Shown here: positions 8,068-16,258 of the stretch, one piece after another | How positions within the stretch are numbered: position 1 is the first letter of the stretch | Layout: each line of letters starts with the position of its first letter | From: Salimicrobium humidisoli | GTDB lineage: Bacteria > Bacillota > Bacilli > Bacillales > Halobacillaceae | Length of the DNA: 64,000 nucleotides | Reading direction: 5' to 3' | Assembly: GCF_002295105.1 (NCBI RefSeq) | Contig: NZ_NSGH01000002.1 | Span: forward strand, 1-64,000 | Notes under the pieces: model-generated | What the model saw: the letters and a program-made list of their open reading frames with translations, nothing else | Told to the model about the DNA's origin: nothing | Database searches by the model: none | Program-made: the position numbers and the translations under genes

Positions 8068-9651
8068 GTGGAACTTTGGTTCGGGGGAAAGATTTATACA
8101 ATGATAAGCGAAGGAGACTGGGTGGAAGCTGTAGTTGTAAGTGAAGGACGGGTGATGGACACCGGTAGCACCAGTGAACTGTATGATAAGTACGGGGGAA
8201 TGTTGAATGAACAGCATAATCTGAATGGCGGCATTATGTATCCCGGTTTTACGGACAGCCATTTACATATGATGATGCACGGGGAACGGCTTCTCAGGCT
8301 GGACCTGTCATTTATGAAATCAAAGGAAGAGGTTCTCCGTGCTCTGAAACAGTATGCGGATAATACGCCCCCGGGAGAGTGGATCATAGGGGAAGGATTC
8401 AATGAAAATCAGTGGGAGGAAAACGGACTCATCCATAAGTCTGAACTGGATGAAGTGACCGGAGAACATCCGGCCATCATAACGAGGGTCTGCCGCCATG
8501 CGCTGGTTGCAAATTCCGAAGCTGTCAGACTCGCAGGAGTGACGAAAGAGTCTCCAGACCCGCAGGGAGGGAGAATCGGGAAGGACGAGCGTGGAGTAAC
8601 CGGTGTTTTTCATGACGAGGCTCAGGAACTCATAAAGCAACAGATGCCGGACGTATCATCGGCCTATCTCGAAAAGGCGCTTACGGCAGCGATAGAAGAT
8701 ATGTATGCCCGGGGTCTTACAGGTGGACATACAGAGGATCTGTATTATTATGGAGGGTTTCTTAAAACATACCACGTTTTCCGGAAGGTCATACATGAAA
8801 GAGGAAAGAAGTTCCGCACTAATCTTCTCGTCCACCATAAAGCGGCAGATGAAATGGAAGAAGCGGGGTTCGCTTTCGGGGACGGGGCACCCTTTACAGA
8901 ACTTGGAGCTATGAAAATATTTTCTGACGGGGCTTTAGGGGGCCGTACCGCTCTTTTGAATGCTCCATATGAAGATGACACGTCGAACCGGGGCGTAGCC
9001 ATCCACAGCGATGGAGACCTTGACGATCTTTTCAAAAAAGCAAGGGCAAAGGCGATGCCCGTGGCCGTGCATGCTATCGGAGACGGGGCGGTGAAAGCCG
9101 TAGTTGAAAGGATGGAACGGTTTCCTCTGAAAAATGGGTACAGAGACCGGATTATCCATGCACAGATTCTGGACGGGGAGCTGATTGCACGTCTGCAGAA
9201 ATTACCTGTAGTGCTCGATATACAGCCTTCTTTCGTTGCTTCCGATTTTCCGTGGGTGATAGAAAGAATCGGCGAAACAAGGATGGAGTATGCCTATGCC
9301 TGGAAAACCCTTTATGATAAAAACGTCCTACTTGCAGGAGGGTCCGATGCTCCGATCGAAGAAGTGAATCCGCTGCTCGGTATCCGGGCGGCTGTGGACA
9401 GGAGAGCGACTCTCGATTTCAAGGTATACGGGGAAGAAGAAACACTGTCGATGTATGAAGCGATATCTCTTTATACGAAGGGAAGTGCCCATGCAGTCGG
9501 CAGGGAAGAGGAGCAGGGGATGATCCGTGCGGGATATGTGGCTGATTTCACCGTGCTGGACCGTGATCTCTTCTCTTTAGCCGGCCACGAGGTCGCCGAT
9601 GCGGTCGTTATGATGACGGTAGTCGACGGAGAGATTATGTACGAAAAATAA
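8068..9651 (+). CDS. YtcJ-type metal-dependent amidohydrolase
   Basis: 527 residues. The GTG at 8068 is chosen because AGGAGGGG lies seven bases upstream; the frame is open further back but runs through the terminator. Amidohydrolase-3 features: HxH at residues 65 and 67 (DSHLHMMMH), the HAIGDGAV metal-ligand region near residue 335, and GGSDAPI near the C-terminus. The family hydrolyses amide or ester bonds in varied small molecules. The substrate is unknown and context does not identify it. B. subtilis has the related ytcJ, but the sspA gene that lies after thiI there is absent. Confidence 0.85.
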   Translation: MELWFGGKIYTMISEGDWVEAVVVSEGRVMDTGSTSELYDKYGGMLNEQHNLNGGIMYPGFTDSHLHMMMHGERLLRLDLSFMKSKEEVLRALKQYADNTPPGEWIIGEGFNENQWEENGLIHKSELDEVTGEHPAIITRVCRHALVANSEAVRLAGVTKESPDPQGGRIGKDERGVTGVFHDEAQELIKQQMPDVSSAYLEKALTAAIEDMYARGLTGGHTEDLYYYGGFLKTYHVFRKVIHERGKKFRTNLLVHHKAADEMEEAGFAFGDGAPFTELGAMKIFSDGALGGRTALLNAPYEDDTSNRGVAIHSDGDLDDLFKKARAKAMPVAVHAIGDGAVKAVVERMERFPLKNGYRDRIIHAQILDGELIARLQKLPVVLDIQPSFVASDFPWVIERIGETRMEYAYAWKTLYDKNVLLAGGSDAPIEEVNPLLGIRAAVDRRATLDFKVYGEEETLSMYEAISLYTKGSAHAVGREEEQGMIRAGYVADFTVLDRDLFSLAGHEVADAVVMMTVVDGEIMYEK

Positions 9652-9670
9652 TGAAAAGGGATCGAGCAGA

Positions 9671-9707
9671 ACAAAGATCCGGTCAACACTGACCGGATCT
9701 TTGTATT
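9671..9707. terminator. Bidirectional terminator
   Basis: Perfect 14-bp stem ACAAAGATCCGGTC / GACCGGATCTTTGT with a 6-base loop, between the convergent amidohydrolase and NAD kinase genes. Confidence 0.85.
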
Positions 9708-9737
9708 ATATCTTCGTACCGGGCGCTTTCAGTATGG

Positions 9738-10541
9738 TTACAGAAAAGTTCGCTGCACCCGGTGCCAGAAGGAGTTGCTTTTCAATTTGACGGTTTTCAC
9801 CAGTTTATCACTCAAAGAAATATCGATATACCGGATGTTTCTGATAGAGTAAGCTTCGTTGTCCATCCCGATAATAGGGAAGTCATTCCCGTCCTGACGT
9901 ACGTCAAGACGCAGCTTACGCTCTTTACCGAGAATGAAGGAAGAATCCAGAGTACGAAAGCGGTTGTTGTTAAGCGAGGCCAGCTCACTCACCTGCATAG
10001 AAGGGAGGAGAGGATCCACGACAGCCCCTTTGGTTGATTTGTTGTAGCCTGTACTGCCAGTCGGGGTAGAGATGATCAGTCCGTCCCCGCGGAAGTGTTC
10101 AAAGTGAAGGTCATCAATGTGTACGTCGATGTCGATCGTTTTTATTAACGAGGAACGAACGCTGCATTCGTTCAGACAGAGAAAGGTCGATTCATTATTC
10201 ACTTTAGCTTCGATCAGAGGGAATCTCCTTACTTCAATTTCATCGTTCATCATGTAGGTGACCATCTGTTCGTAATTATCCAGGCTGAAGTCACAATAGA
10301 GACCGGCTTCGTCACTCTCTTTAACTCCGAGGTAAAGACAGTCCTGTCGGAACCCGGTTTTCCGGACGGATTGAAGGAAAGCCCCGTCTCCTCCTACAGA
10401 AATAATGATATTCGCATCGTTGTAATCTTCCACAATAGTGAAATTATTATCAACAGCCAGCTGTTTCAAAGGTTGTACTTTCTCATCCTTTTCTTTGCTC
10501 GGCGTATAATAGAAATATAGATTTCTTCTTTGATTTGACAT
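9738..10541 (-). CDS. nadK: NAD kinase
   Basis: 267 residues from the ATG at 10541, preceded by AGAGGTGG; an earlier in-frame ATG lacks a ribosome site. It phosphorylates NAD to NADP. Seen: GGDG at residues 50-53, the LNECSVR region, and TPTGSTGY, which forms the NAD pocket. Length and place match B. subtilis ytdI, the second NAD kinase of Bacillus. Its product would feed the NADP-dependent icd and gapB enzymes encoded later in the window. Confidence 0.92.
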   Translation of the reverse strand: MSNQRRNLYFYYTPSKEKDEKVQPLKQLAVDNNFTIVEDYNDANIIISVGGDGAFLQSVRKTGFRQDCLYLGVKESDEAGLYCDFSLDNYEQMVTYMMNDEIEVRRFPLIEAKVNNESTFLCLNECSVRSSLIKTIDIDVHIDDLHFEHFRGDGLIISTPTGSTGYNKSTKGAVVDPLLPSMQVSELASLNNNRFRTLDSSFILGKERKLRLDVRQDGNDFPIIGMDNEAYSIRNIRYIDISLSDKLVKTVKLKSNSFWHRVQRTFL

Positions 10542-10619
10542 AAAACCACCTCTTTTGAATTTATCCATCCCCATTTTACCACAGTTATTTCAGTTTATAC
10601 TTCTTTGAAAGGTCCGCAT

Positions 10620-10648
10620 TTGAAAAGATAGTGCACTTTCGATATTGT
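10620..10648 (+). promoter_or_regulatory. Candidate sigma-A promoter of ytxK
   Basis: TTGAAA (10620-10625), 17-bp spacer, TATTGT (10643-10648), about 45 bp before ytxK. The -10 is only a partial match. Confidence 0.45.
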
Positions 10649-10695
10649 ATATGAAGGTAGCTAATGAAGCCTCAATTGTTTAGGAGGAACGACAT

Positions 10696-11691
10696 ATGGA
10701 TCAGCAAAACGTAGAGAAACTGTTTACTCAGATAGATGAAATGGCCACTGCTATTTCGGAGGGTCTGAACATTACGTACCTGGAAGGCGTTACCGAGGCG
10801 CTCGATATTTTATACCAGGGTCAGGTCTTCGAAGATTATCCTGAGAAGCTCCAGGTGGACATTCGGAACAAGTGGCTCGGTTTCAATAAGAACCATTATG
10901 AAAACGAAGAGATCAGAAAAGCCATACAGCTGGCTACTCTCAAAGGGATGAAAGGCGTCACGCAGCAGCAGCACCTTCTTACCCCGGACGCAGTAGCCAC
11001 TTTCATCGGTTTTTTGACAGGGAAACTTACGGAGTTTCATGAGGGAAGTATCAGACTTTTTGATCCGGTCTGTGGCAGTGGCAACTTGCTGACCGCCATT
11101 TTGAACGGTACGGATAAAGATATCGTCCCATACGGCAGTGAAGTGGATGATTCTCTCATTCAGCTCGCCGTCGTCCAGGCGAATCTTCAAAAGCATAATA
11201 TCGAATTTTTTCATCAGGACAGTCTTCAGCCCTTCCTGCTTGAACCTGTCGATGTCGTAACGGCAGACCTTCCGGTAGGATATTACCCGGACGATGCCCA
11301 GGCGGAAAAATACGAACTGAAAGCCGGGGAAGGGCACTCCTACGCTCATCACCTGCTGATTGAACAGAGCCTCACGTATTTGAAAGAGGGAGGATACGGC
11401 ATCTTCGTCGTACCGAACTTCCTGTTTGAAAGTGATCAGGCACAGCAGCTGCAAAGGTATTTGCGCGATCACGCACATATCATCGGAATGCTGCAGCTGC
11501 CGGAAGATCTGTTCAAGAAAGAAAAATTCGCCAGGAGTGTGTTCATCGTCCAGAAGAAAAAAGAAGGCACAAAACCGCCGAAACAGGCTCTTCTCGTAAA
11601 ACTTCCATCTTTTTCGAGCCCGGAGAAAACGTCGAATGTCATCTCCCAGGTAAACGACTGGTTCAGTGATTATCACAGCGGGAAATTGTAA
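10696..11691 (+). CDS. ytxK: YtxK, class I SAM-dependent methyltransferase
   Basis: 331 residues resembling the N-6 adenine methylase fold of type I HsdM proteins. Motif I is clear (FDPVCGSGNL, residues 122-131). The catalytic motif IV, NPPY/F in DNA adenine methylases, reads DLPVGYY at 191-197, so DNA-adenine activity is doubtful. There is no specificity or restriction subunit nearby. It sits just upstream of ackA, as in B. subtilis. TTAGGAGG precedes the ATG. Substrate unknown. Confidence 0.85.
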   Translation: MDQQNVEKLFTQIDEMATAISEGLNITYLEGVTEALDILYQGQVFEDYPEKLQVDIRNKWLGFNKNHYENEEIRKAIQLATLKGMKGVTQQQHLLTPDAVATFIGFLTGKLTEFHEGSIRLFDPVCGSGNLLTAILNGTDKDIVPYGSEVDDSLIQLAVVQANLQKHNIEFFHQDSLQPFLLEPVDVVTADLPVGYYPDDAQAEKYELKAGEGHSYAHHLLIEQSLTYLKEGGYGIFVVPNFLFESDQAQQLQRYLRDHAHIIGMLQLPEDLFKKEKFARSVFIVQKKKEGTKPPKQALLVKLPSFSSPEKTSNVISQVNDWFSDYHSGKL

Positions 11692-11710
11692 GAAAATATA
11701 GAATATAACA

Positions 11711-11724
11711 CGAAAACGTTCCCA
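11711..11724 (+). promoter_or_regulatory. Candidate CcpA (cre) site upstream of ackA
   Basis: The sequence CGAAAACGTTCCCA matches the cre consensus around its central CG with a mismatch at the first position (and one weak position on the right). It lies about 90 bp before ackA. In B. subtilis CcpA activates ackA from an upstream cre, so the placement is sensible. Confidence 0.45.
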
Positions 11725-11812
11725 TTGATTGTTATACTTGAAAACAGGAATGACGGGTGGTTAAATGTATTTGTTATAAGTATAGAACCTATATTTAAGG
11801 GGATGAACAACG

Positions 11813-13006
11813 TTGAATAAAGTTTTAGCTATAAACGCCGGAAGTTCTTCATTGAAGTTCCAGCTTATTGAAATGCCGGAGGAGAAAGTCAATGCAAAAG
11901 GTGTCATGGAACGGATCGGATTAAATGACTCCATTTTCAATATCGAGACTGTGGACGGAGAAGATAAAAAGGTGGAGGAAATCGCCGATCACCAGCAGGC
12001 AGTGGATCTGCTTTTAAGTACATTGACCTCAAAAGGCATCATAGATTCCCTGGATGATATCGATGGAGTCGGTCACCGGGTAGTGCACGGAGGGGAGAAA
12101 TTCAGCGATTCGGCTCTCGTAACGGAGGAAGTAATAGAGGCCATCGAAGAAGTATCTGAACTTGCACCTCTTCATAACCCGGCCAACCTGACCGGAATAC
12201 GGGCTTTCCGTAAAGTGATGCCGAACGTGCCTCACGTGGCAGTGTTCGACACAGCTTTCCACCAGTCGATGCCGGAAGAGTCCTATCTGTACAGCCTGCC
12301 TTATGAGTATTATGAGAATTACGGGATAAGGAAATACGGTTTCCACGGAACGTCCCATAAATATGTCTCCCAGCATGCGGCGCAGATGCTCGGCCGTCCT
12401 GTTGAACAACTTCGCCTCATTTCCTGTCACCTCGGGAACGGAGCGAGTATTGCGGCAATCGAAGGCGGGAAATCGATCGATACTTCCATGGGTTTCACTC
12501 CGCTTGCCGGGGTCACTATGGGGACGAGGTCCGGAAACATCGACCCGGCCCTCATACCTTTCATTATGGAAAAAACCGGGAAAACGGCTGATGAAGTAAT
12601 GAGCGTCCTCAACAAGGAAAGCGGGATGCTGGCCCTTTCAGGTTTTTCCAGTGACCTCAGGGACATTGAACAGAAAGCGGGAGAAGGGGATGAACGGGCC
12701 CAGCTTGCTCTTCAGGTTTTCGCTGACCGTATTCACAAATATATAGGTTCCTACGCCTCCCGGATGCACGGCGTGGACGGCATTATTTTTACTGCCGGTG
12801 TCGGGGAAAACAGTATTTCAATACGGGAACGTATATTGAAAGGCCTTGAATTTATGGGGGTATACTGGGATCCTTCCCTTAACAATATCCGCGGGAAAGA
12901 TGCTTTCGTAAACTATCCTCATTCACCCGTAAAAGTTATGGTCGTTCCTACGAACGAAGAAGTCATGATAGCGAGAGATACAGTCGAAAAAGGGTTAAAA
13001 GACTGA
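11813..13006 (+). CDS. ackA: Acetate kinase
   Basis: 397 residues. Converts acetyl phosphate and ADP to acetate and ATP, the last step of overflow metabolism. Seen: the N-terminal [15 protein letters not shown] phosphate-1 motif, HRVVHGG, the KYGFHGTSH signature near residue 175, and HLGNGAS. The TTG start is supported by AAGGGGA upstream and by the conserved N-terminus. A candidate cre lies upstream and a strong terminator downstream. Argininosuccinate genes that follow ackA-linked genes in B. subtilis are not here. Confidence 0.96.
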   Translation: MNKVLAINAGSSSLKFQLIEMPEEKVNAKGVMERIGLNDSIFNIETVDGEDKKVEEIADHQQAVDLLLSTLTSKGIIDSLDDIDGVGHRVVHGGEKFSDSALVTEEVIEAIEEVSELAPLHNPANLTGIRAFRKVMPNVPHVAVFDTAFHQSMPEESYLYSLPYEYYENYGIRKYGFHGTSHKYVSQHAAQMLGRPVEQLRLISCHLGNGASIAAIEGGKSIDTSMGFTPLAGVTMGTRSGNIDPALIPFIMEKTGKTADEVMSVLNKESGMLALSGFSSDLRDIEQKAGEGDERAQLALQVFADRIHKYIGSYASRMHGVDGIIFTAGVGENSISIRERILKGLEFMGVYWDPSLNNIRGKDAFVNYPHSPVKVMVVPTNEEVMIARDTVEKGLKD

Positions 13007-13050
13007 ATCACCCCTCTTTTCTTCTCCTTTCCAAAAAAATATAATTCAAA

Positions 13051-13096
13051 AAAGAGTGATGTCCTTCAATTTATAAAAGAACATCACTCTTTATTT
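13051..13096 (+). terminator. Terminator of ackA
   Basis: Perfect 12-bp stem AAAGAGTGATGT (13051-13062) / ACATCACTCTTT (13081-13092) with an 18-base loop and a short T-rich tail. Confidence 0.8.
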
Positions 13097-13130
13097 CTGG
13101 ACAGCGAAGAGAATAGAATCATACTCATAA

Positions 13131-13174
13131 AAAATCGGAGGGAATGGTGAAAACCACTCTCTCCGGTTTTTTTA
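13131..13174 (-). terminator. Terminator of the universal stress gene
   Basis: A long stem with G-T pairs built on CGGAG / CTCCG, flanked by A5 and T7, so it can work in both directions. On the minus strand it follows the stop of the stress-protein gene. Confidence 0.75.
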
Positions 13175-13201
13175 TGTTATCTTTTCATCGGGAAACTGAT
13201 T

Positions 13202-13657
13202 TCATGAATCGGCCTGGGCATTGTCGCGTACTACAAGAACATCGCATTTCGCAGTTCTCGTAATATGCTCGGACACGCTTCCGATGAAGAAACGTTCCAT
13301 GGCGTTTAATCCGGTAGCACCGCAGATGATCAGGTCGGCATTATATTTAGGAGCGATTTCTTTGGTGAGTTTCACTTTTGGAGAGCCGTATTCAATCTCG
13401 ATTTCGATGCTGTCGAGTCCTGCATCCTGAGCCTGCTTTTTGTAGTCTTCCAGAATTTCATAAGCATGTTTCTCCGCTCTCATAGCCAGCGAACGGTCGT
13501 ACGCTTCCACCGTGGCAAAGGCTCTGGTATCCACGATGTGAGACAGAATGATAGTGGCATTATTCCTGTTGGCGATGTCCACCGCTTTATGAAACGCTTT
13601 TTCTGCTGTCTCCGAACCATCTACCGCTACTACAATGTTTTTGTATTCAAAAGTCAT
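13202..13657 (-). CDS. Universal stress protein, UspA family, ATP-binding type
   Basis: 151 residues from the ATG at 13657; AAAGGAG lies eight bases upstream and the more distal in-frame GTG overlaps it. A single UspA domain is seen: NIVVAVDGS at the start, and near residue 115 the ATP-binding pattern G-x2-G-x9-G-S (GATGLNAMERFFIGS). The protein therefore belongs to the nucleotide-binding branch. Such proteins accumulate in starvation and stress, often next to ackA in Bacilli. It has its own promoter and a cre-like palindrome upstream. Confidence 0.9.
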   Translation of the reverse strand: MTFEYKNIVVAVDGSETAEKAFHKAVDIANRNNATIILSHIVDTRAFATVEAYDRSLAMRAEKHAYEILEDYKKQAQDAGLDSIEIEIEYGSPKVKLTKEIAPKYNADLIICGATGLNAMERFFIGSVSEHITRTAKCDVLVVRDNAQADS

Positions 13658-13680
13658 ACTATCCACTCCTTTCTCCTTCT

Positions 13681-13709
13681 ATTATACATATACCACGCGG
13701 AGCTGTATA
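13681..13709 (-). promoter_or_regulatory. Promoter of the universal stress gene
   Basis: On the minus strand TATACA (13704-13709), a 17-bp spacer and a perfect TATAAT (13681-13686), 24 bp before the ATG. The -35 is weak. Confidence 0.55.
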
Positions 13710-13716
13710 TTAGACG

Positions 13717-13729
13717 TGAAACCGTTTCA
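13717..13729. promoter_or_regulatory. 13-bp palindrome, cre-like, in the divergent region
   Basis: TGAAAC-C-GTTTCA is a perfect odd-centred palindrome eight bases upstream of the usp -35. On the plus strand it fits the cre consensus except at two positions. The 11-mer AAACGGTTTCA recurs before citZ (32288-32298). It may bind CcpA or another regulator of the stress gene or of the PspA operon. Confidence 0.45.
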
Positions 13730-13803
13730 ATTATGTGAAAAAGCGGTGAACTTTTGTGTTGCGCGTAAAAAGGGTATACTTGAAGAAGAAAAATATTATT
13801 TTT

Positions 13804-13829
13804 TGAAACCTTTGCCGGGGCAATTCGTA
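13804..13829 (+). promoter_or_regulatory. Sigma-W-type (ECF) promoter of the PspA operon
   Basis: TGAAAC (13804-13809), exactly 16 bp, then CGTA (13826-13829). This is the textbook sigma-W pattern, ending about 40 bp before the first gene. In B. subtilis pspA is also in the sigma-W regulon. Confidence 0.8.
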
Positions 13830-13867
13830 AATAAAGGGTACAAGGTCATGAAAAAGGAGAGAGCTGT

Positions 13868-14380
13868 GTGGGTTTTTTAAAACGATTATTTTCGAAAACG
13901 AAAAAAACACCTGAAGCGGTAGAGGAGCGTAATGCTTTGAACCTCGAGGTAGGGGACATCGTTACGTATGACCTTGCGGATTACGAAGTGGTCGGTAAAC
14001 TGACATACCGTGACGGCAGTTATGAATGGTACAGTTATCAACTTCTCGAAGGCAGAAATACAAAGTGGTTATCCTCCGAGATGGACGAGGAACTCGAACT
14101 GGGAATGTTTGAGAAAGTTCATTTGCCCGTGGATACCCCCTACCCTGCTAAACTGGAATATGATGGTCTTACCTATCATAAGAAGGAAGAAGGGGTGGCG
14201 AAAGTCATCGGAGAGGGAAGAAGCAGCAACCTTCAGGGAGAATCCGTCCGTTACGGGGATTATCTTGCCGATGACGAAGAGCATATGCTCAGTCTGGAAG
14301 CGTGGGGTACGGAAGTTGAAGTAAGTGTTGGAACACCCCTGCAGGAGTATGAATTGAATATTATAGCAGGATCAAAATAA
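13868..14380 (+). CDS. DUF4178 protein, first gene of the PspA operon
   Basis: 170 residues, soluble. The core (about 25-165) has the DUF4178 look: LEVGDIVTYDLADYEVVGKL, then YEWYSYQLLEG and KWLSSEM, a beta-rich fold with many aromatic and acidic residues. No catalytic motif is visible. A basic N-terminal tail (FLKRLFSKTKK) could touch the membrane. The GTG start has AAGGAGAG upstream. It lies 13 bp before pspA and behind a sigma-W promoter. DUF4178 is known to co-occur with PspA, DUF350, DUF4247 and spermidine-synthase-like genes; its function is not established. Confidence 0.85.
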   Translation: MGFLKRLFSKTKKTPEAVEERNALNLEVGDIVTYDLADYEVVGKLTYRDGSYEWYSYQLLEGRNTKWLSSEMDEELELGMFEKVHLPVDTPYPAKLEYDGLTYHKKEEGVAKVIGEGRSSNLQGESVRYGDYLADDEEHMLSLEAWGTEVEVSVGTPLQEYELNIIAGSK

Positions 14381-14393
14381 GGAGGAGATTTAT

Positions 14394-15065
14394 ATGTTTA
14401 AATTTTTTAATCGCGTAAAGACGGTAGTAGGTTCCGAACTGAACTCCATGCTTGATAAAGCGGAAGACCCGGTGAAAATGCTCGATCAGTTTATGCGGGA
14501 TATGGATAATGATATCCGGGATGCTGAAAGTGCAGTAGCTAAACAGATTGCCAACGAAAAAATGCTTAAGCGCAAGTATGACGATGCTCAGGCTATGGTA
14601 GACAAGCGTATGCAGCAGGCCGAAAAGGCGCTGGAAGCTGACAATGAAGACCTGGCCCGTCGTGCCATCGAAGACAAGAACAGTCATCAGGAACAGGCGG
14701 ATCAGCTGAAACAATCATATGACCGCGCGAAGAAGGATTCCGAACAGCTTCGTACGAAACTGGATGAAATGAAGAAAGAGTATCAGGAAATGAAACTCAA
14801 AAAAGACTCTCTTCAGGCAAGAGCGGAGTCTGCGAAAACCCGTACGAAGATGAACCGCACTATGTCTGATATCGGTAATGATGAATCCAAACAGGGATTC
14901 GAACGGATGGAAGAGAAAGTTATGCAGCATGAAGCGGAAGCGGAAACGAGCGAAGACCTCCGTTCCGAAAGCCGTTCTCTTGATGATGAATTCGAGGAGC
15001 TCGGAAAAGACGATAAAGTCGACGACGAGCTGGCTGCCATGAAGAAAAAAATGAACAAAGAATAA
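14394..15065 (+). CDS. pspA: PspA/IM30 (ESCRT-III-like) membrane-stress protein
   Basis: 223 residues. The N-terminal amphipathic stretch (FKFFNRVKTVVGSELNSML) is followed by PVKMLDQFMRDMD and long charged coiled coils to about residue 150, then an acidic, flexible C-terminus. PspA assembles into rods or scaffolds on stressed inner membranes and slows proton leakage. The length is like B. subtilis PspA and LiaH. AAGGAGGAG precedes the ATG. It is the second gene of a sigma-W-driven operon, which fits an envelope-stress role. Confidence 0.93.
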   Translation: MFKFFNRVKTVVGSELNSMLDKAEDPVKMLDQFMRDMDNDIRDAESAVAKQIANEKMLKRKYDDAQAMVDKRMQQAEKALEADNEDLARRAIEDKNSHQEQADQLKQSYDRAKKDSEQLRTKLDEMKKEYQEMKLKKDSLQARAESAKTRTKMNRTMSDIGNDESKQGFERMEEKVMQHEAEAETSEDLRSESRSLDDEFEELGKDDKVDDELAAMKKKMNKE

Positions 15066-15077
15066 TAAAGGTTTCTT

Positions 15078-15102
15078 ACAAGCCTGGCGCTGCCGGGCTT
15101 GT
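15078..15102 (+). terminator. Intra-operon hairpin after pspA
   Basis: ACAAGCC-T-GGC / GCC-G-GGCTTGT with a GCT loop, then AGTTTTAC. The weak T-run suggests partial termination or protection of the upstream mRNA, giving more DUF4178-PspA than downstream products. Confidence 0.55.
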
Positions 15103-15134
15103 AGTTTTACTTTCCAGGGGAAGGAGGAACATCC

Positions 15135-15794
15135 GTGAGAGACATAGGGAGCGTCGTGTTATTTTCGATTTTTGCAGCTTTTATCGCCTTTTTTATTTTT
15201 GACAGTGGAGACAGTGCCGACAACGGCATGTCAGGTACATATAACGAACAGTCCTATGAGTCATTACCCGAAGAACCGACGCGTGGAGAAATTGAAGACC
15301 GTCTGGATGGAGAGTCCTATACCTCCGTCGAAACGATGATCGAAGAAACGTTTCCTCAGCTTGATACGGTCCAGACAGACCGGGGGCGTTCAGAAATTTA
15401 CATGACGAGTGAGTATAATCTCCAGGAAGTGGAAGAATTGATCGTCGGAGAAGTGAAGCCTCGGGAGACCGGAGAAAGACAGGGAGATAAACAGGCGTTG
15501 ATTTATCCCGATAATTTTGTCATATTGAAAGAGAGTGAAGAGGAAGCGGGACTGGTTCTGATTGAACTGGCCGAGAAAGAGTTTGTACGGAATAATTATT
15601 CCCCTTCCTTTTTCGAGGGGATGCTTGCGTACGCTTTGCTGAACCAGGCTTTTGGTACGAATGACTGGAGGAGTACGCAGAGGAACAGGTGCGACAATGG
15701 TGGCTGCTACGGCGGTTATTCCATGTATGGCGGTAACAGCGGATCTTTCAGAGGATCTTCCACGAGAGGTGGAGGACCGAGCGTAGGAAAATAA
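15135..15794 (+). CDS. DUF4247 membrane-anchored protein with Gly/Ser-rich tail
   Basis: 219 residues. A single N-terminal hydrophobic helix at about 5-24 anchors it, then a spacer rich in Glu and Ser, a compact domain from about 50 to 180 (SVETMIEETFPQLDTV onward), and a C-terminal tail rich in Gly, Ser, Tyr and Arg that ends RGGGPSVGK. Two cysteines sit in CDNGGC just before the tail. GTG start with AAGGAGGA upstream. The tail recalls the glycine-rich ends of the enterobacterial YgiB/YjfM proteins, which are also encoded next to PspA, DUF350 and ligase-type genes (inference). Function unknown. Confidence 0.8.
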   Translation: MRDIGSVVLFSIFAAFIAFFIFDSGDSADNGMSGTYNEQSYESLPEEPTRGEIEDRLDGESYTSVETMIEETFPQLDTVQTDRGRSEIYMTSEYNLQEVEELIVGEVKPRETGERQGDKQALIYPDNFVILKESEEEAGLVLIELAEKEFVRNNYSPSFFEGMLAYALLNQAFGTNDWRSTQRNRCDNGGCYGGYSMYGGNSGSFRGSSTRGGGPSVGK

Positions 15795-15807
15795 AAGGAG
15801 GGAAAGT

Positions 15808-16203
15808 ATGGAACCATTTCTTGCAACATTAGGGTATTTCCTTATTGCGGTTGCAGTTGTACTTGCAGGCCTCGCAATATTCGAAGTATTGACGAAAAAA
15901 TATAAAGACTGGGACGAAGTAAGTTCCGGAAACCAGGCGGTGGCGATGTCCATCTCAGGTAAAATCATCGGTATCTGTATCGTGCTTTCGTTTGCCATTT
16001 ACCACAGTTTCACAGTCGTGGACACATTAATATGGGGAGGAGTGGGCGTACTTCTGCAGATGGTAGCCTATCTTCTGTTTGAACTGCTCACCCGTAAGTT
16101 TTCTGTGGAGGACAAACTGAAGGAGAATAACACAGCCGTCGGTATTATTTCGATGGGTGTATCGATAGGTCTCGCTTTCGTCATCGGAGCTTCGATTACA
16201 TAA
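15808..16203 (+). CDS. DUF350 (YjfL-type) membrane protein
   Basis: 131 residues with four hydrophobic helices (about 5-28, 47-66, 70-93 and 106-128). The two halves look like two copies of the DUF350 unit: each has a small-residue-rich helix (VAMSISGKIIGI; TAVGIISMGVSIG). Polar glycine-serine motifs within helices suggest a channel-like or scaffold function. AAAGGAGG precedes the ATG. It is the fourth gene of the PspA operon, as DUF350 is in E. coli yjfL. Function not established. Confidence 0.88.
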   Translation: MEPFLATLGYFLIAVAVVLAGLAIFEVLTKKYKDWDEVSSGNQAVAMSISGKIIGICIVLSFAIYHSFTVVDTLIWGGVGVLLQMVAYLLFELLTRKFSVEDKLKENNTAVGIISMGVSIGLAFVIGASIT

Positions 16204-16208
16204 GGTGG

Positions 16209-16239
16209 AAAGCACTCTCCGTGGGGAGGGTGCTTTTTT
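16209..16239 (+). terminator. Strong terminator-like hairpin inside the PspA operon
   Basis: AAAGCACTCTCC (16209-16220) pairs with GGAGGGTGCTTT (16225-16236) around GTGG, then more T. It lies between DUF350 and the aminopropyltransferase gene, whose start is only 20 bp on. The distal gene must rely on read-through or an unseen promoter. Confidence 0.75.
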
Positions 16240-16258
16240 CTGACAGGGAGTAGTATGA

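Noticed and set aside
10696-11691. Type I restriction-modification locus
   Set aside because: Only a methyltransferase-like gene is present, with no hsdS or hsdR and a degenerate catalytic motif; its place next to ackA is a conserved housekeeping one.
13740-13780. Sigma-A promoter for the PspA operon at TATACT (13775-13780)
   Set aside because: No acceptable -35 exists at 16-18 bp; the sigma-W-type pattern downstream is far better.
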